Source: Paracoccaceae bacterium (GTDB taxonomy: Bacteria > Pseudomonadota > Alphaproteobacteria > Rhodobacterales > Rhodobacteraceae). Taken from it: a stretch of 64,000 bases of DNA. The notes below the pieces were generated by a model that was not told the origin of the DNA, ran no database searches, and worked only from the letters and a program-made list of their open reading frames with translations. The stretch covers positions 1 through 64,000 of the forward strand of contig JAABTV010000011.1 of NCBI GenBank assembly GCA_011389685.1, in the 5' to 3' direction. Both the position numbers and the translations under genes were made by a program. Positions 1-8,900 of the stretch are shown in pieces (positions within the stretch are counted from its first letter, which is position 1; each line of letters starts with the position of its first letter).

Positions 1-399
1 AAGCACATGCATGAGGAGCTGGGCAACGACTATCGCGACATGATCTACGCCGACACCGCGGCCGAGGTCGAAAAGCGCCGGAAGGCATTCCTTCGCAAGT
101 GGCGGCTGAAATGCCGGGCTGTCGCCGACAGCCTGGAAGAAGCCGGGGAGCGGCTGTTCACCTTCACCCGGCTCGATCCGGCGCAATGGAAGGCGGCACG
201 GACCACCAACGCCATCGAACGGTTGAACGAGGAGTTCCGCCGACGGATCAAGACTCAGACCGTGCTGCCGTGCGCCGAAACCGTGCCGATGCTGCTCTGG
301 GCCTTGCTGGCTTCCGGTCAGATCAAAATGCGCAAGGTAGACGGGTGGCAGACCCTCGACAAACCGATCGAGCCCATGCCCCTTGACCTCGCCGCCTGA
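1..399 (+). CDS. IS256-family (mutator-type) transposase, C-terminal part; gene enters from the left edge
   Basis: The frame is open from base 1 and ends at a TGA at 397-399, so about 132 C-terminal codons are visible. The stretch RTTNAIERLNEEFRRRIKTQ is the family's conserved C-terminal signature, which carries the glutamate of the DDE triad. The protein would catalyse cut-and-paste or circle-forming transposition of its own element. The first two Asp residues of the triad must lie left of the window, so it cannot be said whether the gene is intact. The visible part has no frameshift. Confidence 0.9.
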   Translation, partial: KHMHEELGNDYRDMIYADTAAEVEKRRKAFLRKWRLKCRAVADSLEEAGERLFTFTRLDPAQWKAARTTNAIERLNEEFRRRIKTQTVLPCAETVPMLLWALLASGQIKMRKVDGWQTLDKPIEPMPLDLAA

Positions 400-438
400 T
401 CAGGCCCAAATCAAACCACTCGGAGGACGCCGCCGGAG

Positions 439-467
439 AATTTCCACCACTTTCGAGACGCAACCTC
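439..467 (+). repeat. Possible right terminal inverted repeat of the IS256-type element
   Basis: This lies 40-70 bases past the transposase stop, where the right end of an IS256-type element is expected. The segment runs from GAATTTCCACC to GCAACCTC. The left end is outside the window, so the inverted match cannot be tested. The assignment rests on distance and on its generic resemblance to an IS terminus. Confidence 0.35.
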
Positions 468-540
468 GTTCGCACGATCAAGGGCATGTCGCCCGTGATG
501 GACCCGCCCCGCCCGGAACGGCGGCGGAGCCGCCCGGGCA

Positions 541-571
541 GCACCTGGCCGCCCCCCGGCCGGGTGCTTTT
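541..571 (+). terminator. Rho-independent terminator-like hairpin
   Basis: An 11-bp stem (GCACCTGGCCG at 541-551 with CGGCCGGGTGC at 557-567, one G-U pair) has a CCCCC loop and is followed by TTTT. It reads on the plus strand, beyond the insertion sequence end. It could stop transcription leaving the element before it meets the convergent speDE operon. The rest of 400-717 shows no convincing gene. Confidence 0.55.
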
Positions 572-640
572 GATGGGTTGCGCGTCGCTTTGGGCGGGGG
601 ATGGTGTTGCGGGATAAATTGCTTGACGCTACCCGAATGA

Positions 641-678
641 GCACCCGACCGCGGCCCTGTGCTGCCCTTTCGTTGGGC
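641..678 (-). repeat. 38-base dispersed repeat, copy 1
   Basis: Read on the minus strand this begins GCCCAACGAAAGGGCAGC and ends GGGTGC. The same 18 bases, a following CCGCGGT and the final GGGTGC recur on the plus strand at 4440-4477. It lies just downstream of speE and may belong to a genome-wide palindromic repeat family. Confidence 0.6.
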
Positions 679-717
679 TCGGTCGTGTCTGTGTTCAGCG
701 GCCCCCCTTGACCCGCC

Positions 718-1563
718 TTACGGGATCAGCCGCTGCACGTAGCCGGGCAGGGCGAAGGCGGCCCGGTGCACGGGGGGGGTGTAGTAGAAGGGGGTAAGCC
801 CCGCGGCGTCGAAGCGGCCTTGCAGCACGTCGGGCGGGGTGGCGCGCGCGTCGCCGTCGGTGCCCCAGCCGAAGGCCATCGGCCCGCCCGCGTAGGTGGG
901 CACGGTGGCGAGGTAGCAGGTGGCATCCGCGAAGAGCGAGCGGAAGGCGCCCATGGTGTTGGTGAGCTCGTCCGGTTGCATGAAGGGCACGCCGTTTTGC
1001 GTCACGAGGATGCCGTTCGGGGCCAGTGCGCGCTTGGCATGGCCGTAGAAGGTATCGCTAAAGAGCACCTCGCCCGGGCCAATCGGGTCGGTGGAATCGA
1101 CGATGATCACGTCATAGCCGCCGGACGTGGTCTTGATGAACTCCGCCCCGTCGGCGATGACCAGATCGAGCCGGGGATCGTCGAAGGCGCCCTGGCTGAG
1201 GGCGGGGAGATACTCTTTCGAGAATTCCACCACGCCGGCGTCGATCTCGACCATGGTGACATGTTCGACGGTTGTGTGCCGCAGCACCTCGCGCGCCATG
1301 CCGCCATCGCCGCCGCCCACGATCAGCACGCGCCGCGCCGCGCCATGCGCGAGGATCGGCACATGGGTGAGCATCTCGTGATAGATCGCGTTGTCGCCTT
1401 CGGTGGTCTGGACCACGTCATCGAGGGTGAGCACGCGCCCGAAGGTCGGGTTCTCGAAGACGCGCAGGCGCTGGTGTTCGGTCTCGCTGTCGTAGAGCAG
1501 CCGGTCGATGCGCAGGGATTGCGCGTAATCGGCGTGAAGGGTTTCGGTTGACCAGTCGCTCAT
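718..1563 (-). CDS. speE: Polyamine aminopropyltransferase (spermidine synthase)
   Basis: A 281-residue cytosolic enzyme that transfers the aminopropyl group of decarboxylated S-adenosylmethionine to putrescine, giving spermidine. The Rossmann methyltransferase-like core shows the signature VLIVGGGDGGMAREVL near residue 80, the acidic nucleotide-binding strand VTMVEID, and the catalytic region VIIVDSTDPIGPGE. The length matches the bacterial family. The start codon overlaps the speD stop by 4 bases (ATGA, 1560-1563). The two are therefore translationally coupled, and the substrate made by SpeD passes directly to SpeE. Its natural partner lying next door makes the call secure. Confidence 0.96.
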   Translation of the reverse strand: MSDWSTETLHADYAQSLRIDRLLYDSETEHQRLRVFENPTFGRVLTLDDVVQTTEGDNAIYHEMLTHVPILAHGAARRVLIVGGGDGGMAREVLRHTTVEHVTMVEIDAGVVEFSKEYLPALSQGAFDDPRLDLVIADGAEFIKTTSGGYDVIIVDSTDPIGPGEVLFSDTFYGHAKRALAPNGILVTQNGVPFMQPDELTNTMGAFRSLFADATCYLATVPTYAGGPMAFGWGTDGDARATPPDVLQGRFDAAGLTPFYYTPPVHRAAFALPGYVQRLIP

Positions 1564-2084
1564 GCCGCCACCCCGGCCTCGGAGACGAGGCCTTCGCCGC
1601 GCCGGAGTTCGCGGACCCGCACATCACCCGTCTCGAACGCCTGTTTCAGGACGTCCACCGCCAGCCAGGGCCGGGCGTCGCCGCACATGAAGACGTCGAA
1701 GGCGCCATAGCCGATTTCGGGCCAGGTGTGGACCGAGATATGGCTTTCGGCGAGCACGGCCACACCCGAAACGCCTTGCGGCGAGAACTTGTGGGTGTGG
1801 ATGTGCAGAAGCGTCGCGCCGCAGGTGTCCACGCAATCGCGGAACGCCTTTTGAATGCGCGCCTCGTCGTCGAGTCCGGTGCCGTTCACCACCTCGATGA
1901 TGAGATGGGTTCCGGCGAAGACGGACCCGTCGCGGCGGATGAAATGATCATCGCGGCTGTTGTCGAAAATGTCACGGGCAATGGGCCCGGCATCGTTCGC
2001 GGCTTTGAGACCGCGGGCGGTATCTTCCTCATGGGCGCCTGTTTCCAGACCGATCCCCAGTTGGAAGAGGTTGGCGTCTTTCAT
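1560..2084 (-). CDS. speD: S-adenosylmethionine decarboxylase proenzyme
   Basis: A 174-residue pyruvoyl-dependent decarboxylase that makes decarboxylated SAM for spermidine synthesis. The autocleavage site is visible as LAESHISVHTWPE: cleavage between Glu113 and Ser114 would turn Ser114 into the pyruvoyl cofactor. The conserved Cys134 sits in FMCGDA, and His119 is also present. It is first in a two-gene operon with speE. A roughly 40-residue N-terminal extension precedes the compact prokaryotic SpeD core of about 120-130 residues; its role is not evident. Confidence 0.95.
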   Translation of the reverse strand: MKDANLFQLGIGLETGAHEEDTARGLKAANDAGPIARDIFDNSRDDHFIRRDGSVFAGTHLIIEVVNGTGLDDEARIQKAFRDCVDTCGATLLHIHTHKFSPQGVSGVAVLAESHISVHTWPEIGYGAFDVFMCGDARPWLAVDVLKQAFETGDVRVRELRRGEGLVSEAGVAA

Positions 2085-2250
2085 GGCGCTCCCCTTCTTT
2101 CCAGCAGATTGAATCCAGTCGGTCCCTTAGCGCCCCCCCGATGCCATCGAAGTTGGGATCGGTCCCGAAAGTGAGGCGCATTTAGGCTGTGTGTTCGAGT
2201 CGATCAAGGGCGAATCGGGATGCCGGACGATTTTTTCGCGCGCTGAGGTT

Positions 2251-2267
2251 CCGTTGCGTCGCAACGG
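2251..2267. promoter_or_regulatory. Perfect 8-1-8 palindrome, candidate operator
   Basis: CCGTTGCG-T-CGCAACGG lies in the divergent spacer between speD and the DMT exporter, about 67 bases before the exporter start. It has the size and symmetry of a dimeric repressor site. No regulator gene is adjacent, so the binding protein is unknown. Confidence 0.4.
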
Positions 2268-2333
2268 GCGTATTCGCGCGGCCTGCCTTGCCCCGCCCCG
2301 GCAATCGGGTTTGATGGGGCCAGGAGGCGCGCG

Positions 2334-3239
2334 GTGAGCCTGGACCCGTTATATCAGACCGAGTTTCGGCGAGCGCTCAAGGCGATCGGGTTGTTGTTGC
2401 TGGCGATCCTGTGCTTTGACGTGATGAGCTTGTTGGTGCGGGTGTTGTCGGTGCGCTATGCCGCGCCGGAGCTTTCGGCCTATCGCAACGTGTTGGGGAT
2501 CGTGCCGTCGCTGGCGTTGCTGGTCTGGACCGGTGAATTGCGGCTGCGCGGGTCGTCCCTCAGGATCGAGAACTGGCCGCTGGCGGTTGCGCGGGGGGTT
2601 GCCGTGGCGCTGGCGCAGCTCTTCTTCTACTCGGCGCTGGCGCGGCTGGAACTGGCCACGGTGGCGACGCTGGGGCAGACCAACGCGCTTTTCGTCGTGC
2701 TGTTGTCGGTGGTTCTGCTGGGGGAACGGGTCGGGCCGTGGCGGGTTGCGGCGCTTCTGGTTGGTTTCGCGGGGGTGGTCCTGATCCTCAAGCCGGGGTC
2801 GGAGGCGTTTTCGCTGGCCGGGTTGCTGCCTGTGGCGGCGGCGCTTTGTTATGCGCTGTCGATGGTGACGGTGCGGTTCTTCGGGCCGGAGGTGTCGAAC
2901 GGGCTGCTTTATCTCTATTCCTCGGCGGCGGCGGCGGTGGGGGCGACCATCCTTGCGGCCTTCACCACCGAGTTCAGCCCGTTGCAGAGCCTGGCCGATG
3001 CCGGGCTGATCTTCGGCATGGGAATCCTGGGCGGGATCGGAGTTCTGTTCATGATGCTGGCCTATCGCAGCGCGGCGCCGTCGATCCTGGCGCCGTTCGG
3101 GTATTTCGGAATCCTGAGCGCTTTTGTCCTTGGCTGGCTGGTCTTTGGCGAGACACCGGTCGACACGCTGTTTCCGGGCGTCTTGCTGATCGTGGGGGCG
3201 GGCGTGTTGATCATGTGGCGGGAAAATCGGCGCAGCTAG
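2334..3239 (+). CDS. EamA-type drug/metabolite transporter (DMT superfamily)
   Basis: A 301-residue inner-membrane protein with about ten hydrophobic segments arranged as two EamA repeats. The loop after the fourth segment (LGQTNALFVVLLSVVLLGERV) is typical of the family. The start is GTG with a good ribosome binding site (AGGAGG at 2322-2327). It probably exports a small metabolite; the substrate cannot be read from the sequence. It is monocistronic, divergent from speDE, with a palindrome in its upstream region. Confidence 0.85.
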   Translation: MSLDPLYQTEFRRALKAIGLLLLAILCFDVMSLLVRVLSVRYAAPELSAYRNVLGIVPSLALLVWTGELRLRGSSLRIENWPLAVARGVAVALAQLFFYSALARLELATVATLGQTNALFVVLLSVVLLGERVGPWRVAALLVGFAGVVLILKPGSEAFSLAGLLPVAAALCYALSMVTVRFFGPEVSNGLLYLYSSAAAAVGATILAAFTTEFSPLQSLADAGLIFGMGILGGIGVLFMMLAYRSAAPSILAPFGYFGILSAFVLGWLVFGETPVDTLFPGVLLIVGAGVLIMWRENRRS

Positions 3240-3304
3240 TGGGGTAAAATAATACCTTAATTCTAAGTATCTGTTTTAGAGGGCTTTTTCGTGGGTCAAT
3301 CCGC

Positions 3305-3332
3305 TTGACGCGACTTCTGGTCTGTATATAAC
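3305..3332 (+). promoter_or_regulatory. Sigma-70-type promoter for rplM-rpsI
   Basis: TTGACG (3305-3310) and TATAAC (3327-3332) are separated by 16 bases and lie about 75 bases upstream of rplM. Both hexamers are close to consensus, as expected for a ribosomal protein operon. Confidence 0.6.
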
Positions 3333-3407
3333 CCGCCCATCACGCCCGCCGCCGACAGATGAAGGCGGTTTAGCGATCAACCGAAACACGATAACGGGGT
3401 TTCAAAC

Positions 3408-3869
3408 ATGAAAACCTTTTCTGCAACTCCTGCGGATATCGACAAGAAATGGATCCTGATCGACGCCGAGGGCGTTGTTCTGGGCCGTCTTGCCTCGATC
3501 GTCGCCACGCGTCTGCGCGGCAAGCACAAACCCAGCTTCACGGCGCATATGGACATGGGTGACAATGTCATCATCATCAACGCCGACAAGGTGCAGATGA
3601 CCGGAAAGAAGCGCACCGACAAGATTCATTACTGGCACACCGGGTATCCGGGCGGGATCAAGAGCCGGACCGCCGGACAGATCCTCGAAGGCAAGCATCC
3701 CGAGCGGGTGGTGGTGCAGGCGGTCAAGCGCATGCTGCCGGGCAACCGCCTGGCGCGCAAGCAGATGACCAACCTGCGCGTCTATGCCGGGGCCGAGCAT
3801 CCGCATGAGGCACAGAATCCCGCTGTGCTGGATGTGAAATCCATGAACAAGAAAAACACGCGGAGCTGA
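3408..3869 (+). CDS. rplM: 50S ribosomal protein L13 (uL13)
   Basis: A 153-residue protein of the large ribosomal subunit. Recognisable family segments are [16 protein letters not shown], the [14 protein letters not shown] region and the [18 protein letters not shown] block. The length is normal for alphaproteobacteria. It is followed after 5 bases by rpsI, the usual bacterial L13-S9 operon, and shares its promoter. Confidence 0.98.
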   Translation: MKTFSATPADIDKKWILIDAEGVVLGRLASIVATRLRGKHKPSFTAHMDMGDNVIIINADKVQMTGKKRTDKIHYWHTGYPGGIKSRTAGQILEGKHPERVVVQAVKRMLPGNRLARKQMTNLRVYAGAEHPHEAQNPAVLDVKSMNKKNTRS

Positions 3870-3874
3870 GAGAG

Positions 3875-4363
3875 ATGACCGATCAAGTGAACTCGCTCGA
3901 AGAACTGGGCCAGGTGGCCGACGCCGCCGCCCCCGTTGTGGAAGCCGAAATCCCGCGTGAGCCCCTGCGCGACGCATTGGGCCGCTCCTATGCCACCGGC
4001 AAGCGCAAGGATGCGGTGGCTCGCGTCTGGATCAAGCCCGGATCGGGCAAGGTTGTCGTGAACGGCAAGGAGATGGGCAAGTATTTCGCCCGCCCCGTGC
4101 TGCAGATGATCCTGCGCCAGCCGTTCTCGGTGGCCGGTGTGGAAGACCAGTTCGACGTGATGGCGACCGTCAAGGGCGGTGGCCTTTCGGGGCAGGCCGG
4201 TGCGGTCAAGCACGGCATCTCGAAGGCGCTGCAGCTTTATGATCCGGGCCTGCGCGGTGCGCTCAAGGCCGCGGGCTTCCTGACCCGTGACAGCCGCGTG
4301 GTCGAGCGGAAGAAATACGGCAAGCGCAAGGCGCGCCGGAGCTTCCAGTTCTCGAAACGCTGA
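3875..4363 (+). CDS. rpsI: 30S ribosomal protein S9 (uS9)
   Basis: A 162-residue small-subunit protein. The S9 core starts at about residue 34 ([18 protein letters not shown]). The protein ends in the basic tail RRSFQFSKR, which reaches the decoding centre in known ribosomes. The N-terminal extension of about 30 acidic residues is common in alphaproteobacterial S9. It is coupled to rplM. Confidence 0.98.
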   Translation: MTDQVNSLEELGQVADAAAPVVEAEIPREPLRDALGRSYATGKRKDAVARVWIKPGSGKVVVNGKEMGKYFARPVLQMILRQPFSVAGVEDQFDVMATVKGGGLSGQAGAVKHGISKALQLYDPGLRGALKAAGFLTRDSRVVERKKYGKRKARRSFQFSKR

Positions 4364-4386
4364 ATGTTTCGACAGGATTTCGGACT

Positions 4387-4410
4387 GGGCCGCCTTCGGG
4401 TGGCCCTTTT
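4387..4410 (+). terminator. Rho-independent terminator of rplM-rpsI
   Basis: GGGCCGCC-TTCG-GGTGGCCC followed by TTTT. An 8-bp stem (one G-U pair) is capped by a stable UUCG tetraloop, 24 bases past the rpsI stop. Confidence 0.85.
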
Positions 4411-4429
4411 CATTTTGCCCCGAATGGGA

Positions 4430-4575
4430 TTCGGATGGCGCCCAACGAAAGGGCAGCGCCCGATCCGCGGTGGGTGCGGAGCGCCCGCCCACGGGGCGGG
4501 CCCCTTTCGGCAGATTTTGCACAAGGCAAAATCGCCTGCCGGGCAACGGGGCGCTGCCCGGGCTGCAAGCAGCCC
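4430..4575 (+). repeat. Composite palindromic repeat element with a second copy of the 38-base repeat
   Basis: The spacer after rpsI holds nested inverted repeats. Positions 4440-4477 match the repeat at 641-678 in opposite orientation. The segment around 4510-4545 forms a hairpin with arms ATTTTGC and GCAAAAT flanked by CGGCAG and CTGCCG. GGGCAGCGCCC-like arms occur near 4451 and 4550. There is no credible reading frame. It looks like a REP/MITE-type intergenic element. Confidence 0.55.
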
Positions 4576-4665
4576 GTACACGGTGAATTCGATTGAGTGC
4601 AACACGCCCTTAGCGTGCAGGCAATGGGTCGGAGCGGTGTTTTGCCGACACGAATGACGTCAGCG

Positions 4666-4755
4666 AAAAAAAAGGCCGAGCACTAAGCTCGGCCTAAGTC
4701 CAACAGGGAGGTATGAAAGTGATGCGATAACCATCGAACATCACCGTCAAGAGGT
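4666..4755 (-). ncRNA. Predicted trans-acting small RNA, AbcR-like, with CCUCCCU anti-Shine-Dalgarno motif
   Basis: Read on the minus strand, the segment has a hairpin (GTGATG at 4719-4724 pairing with CATCAC at 4739-4744, plus inner CGAT/ATCG arms). Next comes a single-stranded stretch containing ACCTCCCT (complement of 4705-4712). It ends in an intrinsic terminator: arms at 4673-4681 and 4687-4695 with a 5-base loop, followed by eight T. The exposed CU-rich anti-SD motif plus a U-tailed terminator is the architecture of Hfq-dependent AbcR RNAs. In Rhizobiales those RNAs lie beside an LsrB/VtlR LysR gene, and here the next gene upstream is a LysR of exactly that type. The 5' end is inferred from the -10-like element at 4757-4762. 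Confidence 0.6.
4673..4695 (-). terminator. Intrinsic terminator of the predicted sRNA
   Basis: Read on the minus strand: a 9-bp perfect stem AGGCCGAGC/GCTCGGCCT with loop TTAGT, followed by T8 (4666-4673). The plus strand has no T-run after the stem, so it acts only on minus-strand transcription. Confidence 0.85.
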
Positions 4756-4756
4756 G

Positions 4757-4785
4757 AAATAAGTGGCGCACCTTGAACGTTCAAG
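4757..4785 (-). promoter_or_regulatory. Candidate promoter and palindromic operator of the predicted sRNA
   Basis: On the minus strand, TTGAAC (4784-4779) and TTATTT (4762-4757) are spaced by 16 bases. The -35 hexamer lies inside a perfect 14-base palindrome, CTTGAACGTTCAAG (4772-4785), suitable for a dimeric regulator. The neighbouring LysR protein is the obvious candidate, by analogy with VtlR acting on abcR2. Confidence 0.4.
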
Positions 4786-4846
4786 CGCAATATTGCCGCA
4801 GTTGCAGCATGGCCGTTATGCGACCTGTGCATGACTTCTTAACCTG

Positions 4847-5752
4847 TTACGCAACCGCCTGATTTTTAACCTGTTTACGGTAGGCGATGATCTCTTCCTG
4901 CACGAAATCACGGAACGCGGCGATCCTTTTGGACTGACGCAGCTCTTCGGGATAGGCGAGAAAAACGGGGATTTCGCCGGAATCGACTTCGGGCAGGACC
5001 TGTTTGAGATTTGGAAATTCCTGAATCACGTAGTCCGGCAGAACGCCGATTCCGAGATTGTGCAGGACCCCCTGAAGCACGCCGTAATAATTGTTCACCG
5101 TCAGCAGGGAGGAAATCTCGTGACTGAGCAGCTCCTGAACCAGGGTCGCGCCCGCCCCCACCTGCGTAGCGCCGACATTCTGGCAGATGAGCCGATGTTT
5201 GTTCAGATCCCTGAGGGTTTCCGGGATCCCCGCGCGGGCAAGGTATTCGGGCGTCGCGTAAAGCCGCATGCGCACGCTCATGAGGCGTTTGCGGATCAGA
5301 TCGGCCTGCGAGGGTTCCTTCATGCGGATGGCGATGTCGGCCTCGCGCATCGGCAGGTCGAGCACACGTTCCTCGAGCATCAGGTCGATCTTGAGTTCGG
5401 GGTATTTTTCGTAAAGCGCGGGCAGGCGGGGCGCGAGCCAAAGTGTGCCGAACCCTGTGGTCGTGGTCACGCGCAATTCGCCGAAGACCTCGTCCTCGCT
5501 GTCGCGGATGCGCGCCGTGGCGGCATCGAGGCGTTTGAGCATCGCGCGGGTCGCATCCAACAGAAGTTCGCCCTGTTCGGTGAGAATCAGTCCGCGCGCA
5601 TGGCGGTGAAACAACGTGGTGTTCAGGGTCTCTTCGAGCGCCCGAATCTGCCTCGAGACCGCCGATTGACTGAGATGGAGCGTGTCACCGGCATGGGTGA
5701 GCGACCCGGCGTCGGCGACGGCGTGAAAGATTCTGAGTTTGTCCCAATCCAT
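4847..5752 (-). CDS. LysR-family transcriptional regulator, LsrB/VtlR type
   Basis: 301 residues. The N-terminal winged helix-turn-helix begins MDWDKLRIFHAVADAGSLTH and contains LHLSQSAVSRQIRALE as recognition helix. It continues HRHARGLILTEQGELL, closely matching my memory of Rhizobiales LsrB and Brucella VtlR. The rest is the usual two-lobed co-inducer domain. An in-frame ATG at 5788 would add 12 residues, but the family starts at MDWDKL. Neither start has a strong ribosome binding site. It is divergent from iorAB, and the predicted AbcR-like RNA lies about 100 bases past its stop. In relatives this regulator controls sRNA, envelope and oxidative-stress genes. Confidence 0.88.
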   Translation of the reverse strand: MDWDKLRIFHAVADAGSLTHAGDTLHLSQSAVSRQIRALEETLNTTLFHRHARGLILTEQGELLLDATRAMLKRLDAATARIRDSEDEVFGELRVTTTTGFGTLWLAPRLPALYEKYPELKIDLMLEERVLDLPMREADIAIRMKEPSQADLIRKRLMSVRMRLYATPEYLARAGIPETLRDLNKHRLICQNVGATQVGAGATLVQELLSHEISSLLTVNNYYGVLQGVLHNLGIGVLPDYVIQEFPNLKQVLPEVDSGEIPVFLAYPEELRQSKRIAAFRDFVQEEIIAYRKQVKNQAVA

Positions 5753-5855
5753 GTTCGCAACTTTCTGTCCGCTGATACCTGATGCCATGAAACGATGCAG
5801 AATGGCAGGTCTTTCCTCACAGAATCGTGTCGGGGCGCGACAATTTCCGTTTGGT

Positions 5856-5874
5856 AGGTCACTAATTGTGACCT
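5856..5874. promoter_or_regulatory. 7-5-7 inverted repeat, candidate operator for iorAB
   Basis: AGGTCAC-TAATT-GTGACCT lies in the LysR/iorAB divergent spacer, about 73 bases before iorAB. It is a perfect dyad of a size that fits a dimeric repressor or activator. A role in iorAB or LysR control is inferred from position alone. Confidence 0.45.
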
Positions 5875-5946
5875 ATTATTGGTATATGCTCTTGAAAGGG
5901 GCTGTGTTGATGGGAAACCAGACACGAAACCGATGGGAGGCACGCG

Positions 5947-8900
5947 ATGAGCAAGCAACAGGTGACACTGCAGGACCGGTACGACCTTGAAAAGTCGCAG
6001 GTGCTCTTGAACGGGACACAGGCGCTTGTGCGCTTGATGCTGACCCAGAAACAGCGCGACATGCAGGCCGGTCTGAACACGGCGGGGTATGTCACGGGCT
6101 ATCGCGGCTCGCCGCTCGGTGCCGTCGACATGCAGATGGCGCGTGCCCAATCCATCCTCACGCAGCATGATATCAAGTTCGAACCGGGTCTGAACGAGGA
6201 TCTGGCCGCGACCGCGCTTTGGGGCAGCCAGCAGGCCGAGTTGCGCGGCGAGGGCAGGTTCGACGGGGTGTTCGGCCTCTGGTATGGCAAGGGGCCCGGG
6301 GTCGATCGCAGCGGCGACGTGATGCGCCATGCCAACATGGCCGGAACCAGCGTCAATGGCGGGGTCCTGATGGCGATGGGGGATGACCACACCGGCGAAT
6401 CCTCGACCGTGCTGCATCAGAGCGAATGGGCGCTGGTCGATGCCTATATGCCGGTGGTCAGCCCGGCGGGTGTCCAGGAAATCCTCGATTACGGGATCTA
6501 CGGCTATGCCCTGAGCCGGTTCGCGGGGGTGTGGGTCGGTCTCAAGACGATGAAGGACACGATCGAAGCGACGGCGGTGGTCGATGGCCGCCCTGACAGG
6601 GTGCAACTGCTGACGCCGGACTTTCCGATGCCGGACGACGGGTTGAACATACGTCTGGTTGATACGCCGCATGCCCAGGAGACGCGGGTGATCGACTACA
6701 AGCGTTTCGCGGCCGAGGCGTTCAGCCACGCCAACAAGATGGACCGGCGCGTGTTCGGCAAACCGGGGGCGAAGATCGGGTTTGTCGCGGCGGGCAAGAA
6801 CTGGCTTGATCTGGAACATGCGCTTGCACTGCTGGGCGTGGACGCCGACGAGGCCGAGCGTCTGGGGATCACGACCTACAAGGTCGGCCAGACCTTTCCG
6901 CTGGACATGAAGGGGTTTCACGACTGGGCCGAGGGGCTCGAACTGATCGTGGTGGTGGAAGAAAAGCGCAAGCTGATCGAGGTGCAGATCAAGGAGGCGA
7001 TTTTCGACGACCGCCGTGGCCGGCGGGTCTATGGCTGGTACAAGGGCGGTGCGGGTGGCATGCACCGCGAAGAGCTGTTCCCGACGCGTGGCGCGCTCGA
7101 TCCGATCTGGATCGCCGAAAAGCTGGGCCAGATCCTGATCGAGGAGGGGCGCGGCACCGAGCGGATCAAGGCCGGGCTGGCCGAGTTGTCGCAGGCGCGG
7201 GCCGGCGACAATGCCGAGGAGATCGCCACGCGGCTGGCCTATTACTGCTCGGGCTGTCCGCACAACACCTCGACCAAGGTGCCCGAGGGCAGCCGCGCCT
7301 ATGCCGGGATCGGGTGCCACTACATGGTGCAATGGATGGATCGCGAGACCCTCGGCTTTACCCATATGGGCGGGGAAGGGGCCAACTGGATCGGCGAGGC
7401 GCCGTTCTCGAACCGGGAGCACGTGTTCCAGAACCTCGGCGACGGCACCTATAACCATTCGGGCCGTCTGGCCATCGTCGCTGCCATCGCGGCGAATGCG
7501 AACATCACCTACAAGATCCTTTACAACGACGCCGTGGCCATGACCGGCGGGCAGACCCATGAAGGCGGGCTTTCGGCGCAGCAGATCGCGCGGGAATTGA
7601 AGGCGTTCGGGATCGAGCATGTTGCCGTGGTCTATGATGAGAAGGAAGACGTGGATTTCTCGGAGTTCCCGGCGGGAATCGAGAAACACGAGCGCGCGGA
7701 TTTCGATGCGGTGCAAAAGAAATTCCGTGAATACAAAGGTGTATCGGCCATTCTTTACATTCAGACCTGTGCCGCCGAGAAACGCCGCCGCCGCAAGCGC
7801 GGCACCTTCCCCGATATCGACAAGCGGGTGTTCATCAACACGGATGTCTGCGAGGGCTGTGGCGATTGCGGGGTGCAGTCGAACTGCGTCTCGATCGTGC
7901 CGGTCGAGACCGAGTTGGGGCGCAAACGCGCGATCGACCAGTCGTCCTGCAACAAGGATTTCTCGTGTCTCAAGGGGTTCTGTCCGAGTTTCGTGACGCT
8001 GGAAGGGGCGAAGATCAGGAAAGAGGCGACCACCGACCTTGACCTGCCGCATCTGCCAAAGCCCGATCTGCCAAGGATCGACGGCACCCATAACATCGTG
8101 ATCACCGGGGTCGGCGGCACCGGCGTGGTGACCATCGGCGCGGTTCTCGCGCAGGCGGCGCAGATCGACGGGTTGGGCGCGGGCATGATGGAAATGGCCG
8201 GTCTGGCACAGAAGGGCGGCGCGGTGAGCATCCATGTGCGCATTGCCAACACGCCCGAAGACATCAACGCGGTGCGGGTGGCGACCGGCGAGGCGGATGC
8301 GCTGATCGGTGGCGATCTGGTGGTGAGCGCCGGGGCCAAGACGCTGGGCCTGACCAGCACCGGGCGGACCGGGGCGGTGATCAACAGTCACGAGATCATC
8401 ACCGGCGATTTCACCCGTGACACCGAGTTTCACATCCCCGTCGACCGGCTGGAGCTGCAATTGCAGGCGCGGTTGCGGGAACGGCTGCGCCTGTTCGACG
8501 CTTCGGACCTGGCCCGGGTCACGATGGGTGACAGCATCTTCTCGAACATGATGGTGTTCGGGGGCGCGTGGCAGATGGGGCTTGTCCCGGTGAGCCACGA
8601 GGCGATCGCGGATGCGATCCGTCTCAACGGTGCGGCGGTCGAGGGCAACCTCCGGGCGTTCGATATCGGGCGTTGGGCGGTGCTGCACCCTGAGGAGGTT
8701 CAGACCCTTCTGACGCCGGGTGTCGTCGAGAAACCCAGGACCCTGGAGGATCGCATCGCCTATCGGGCCGAGCATCTCAAAGCCTATCAGGGCAACCGGC
8801 TTACCAAACGCTATCGCAAACTGGTGGACGGCGTGGAGGATGCGCGTCTCAAGGAAGCGGTCGCGAAAGGGTATCACAAGGTTCTCGCCTACAAGGACGA

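Noticed and set aside
400-717. Small frames in the spacer between the IS and speE
   Set aside because: All have the biased composition of GC-rich non-coding sequence, lack ribosome binding sites and overlap the terminator hairpin and repeat.
4713-4730. Tiny plus-strand frame MKVMR preceded by AGGGAGGT
   Set aside because: The SD-like sequence directly abuts the ATG with no spacing. It is better explained as the complement of the anti-SD motif in the minus-strand sRNA.
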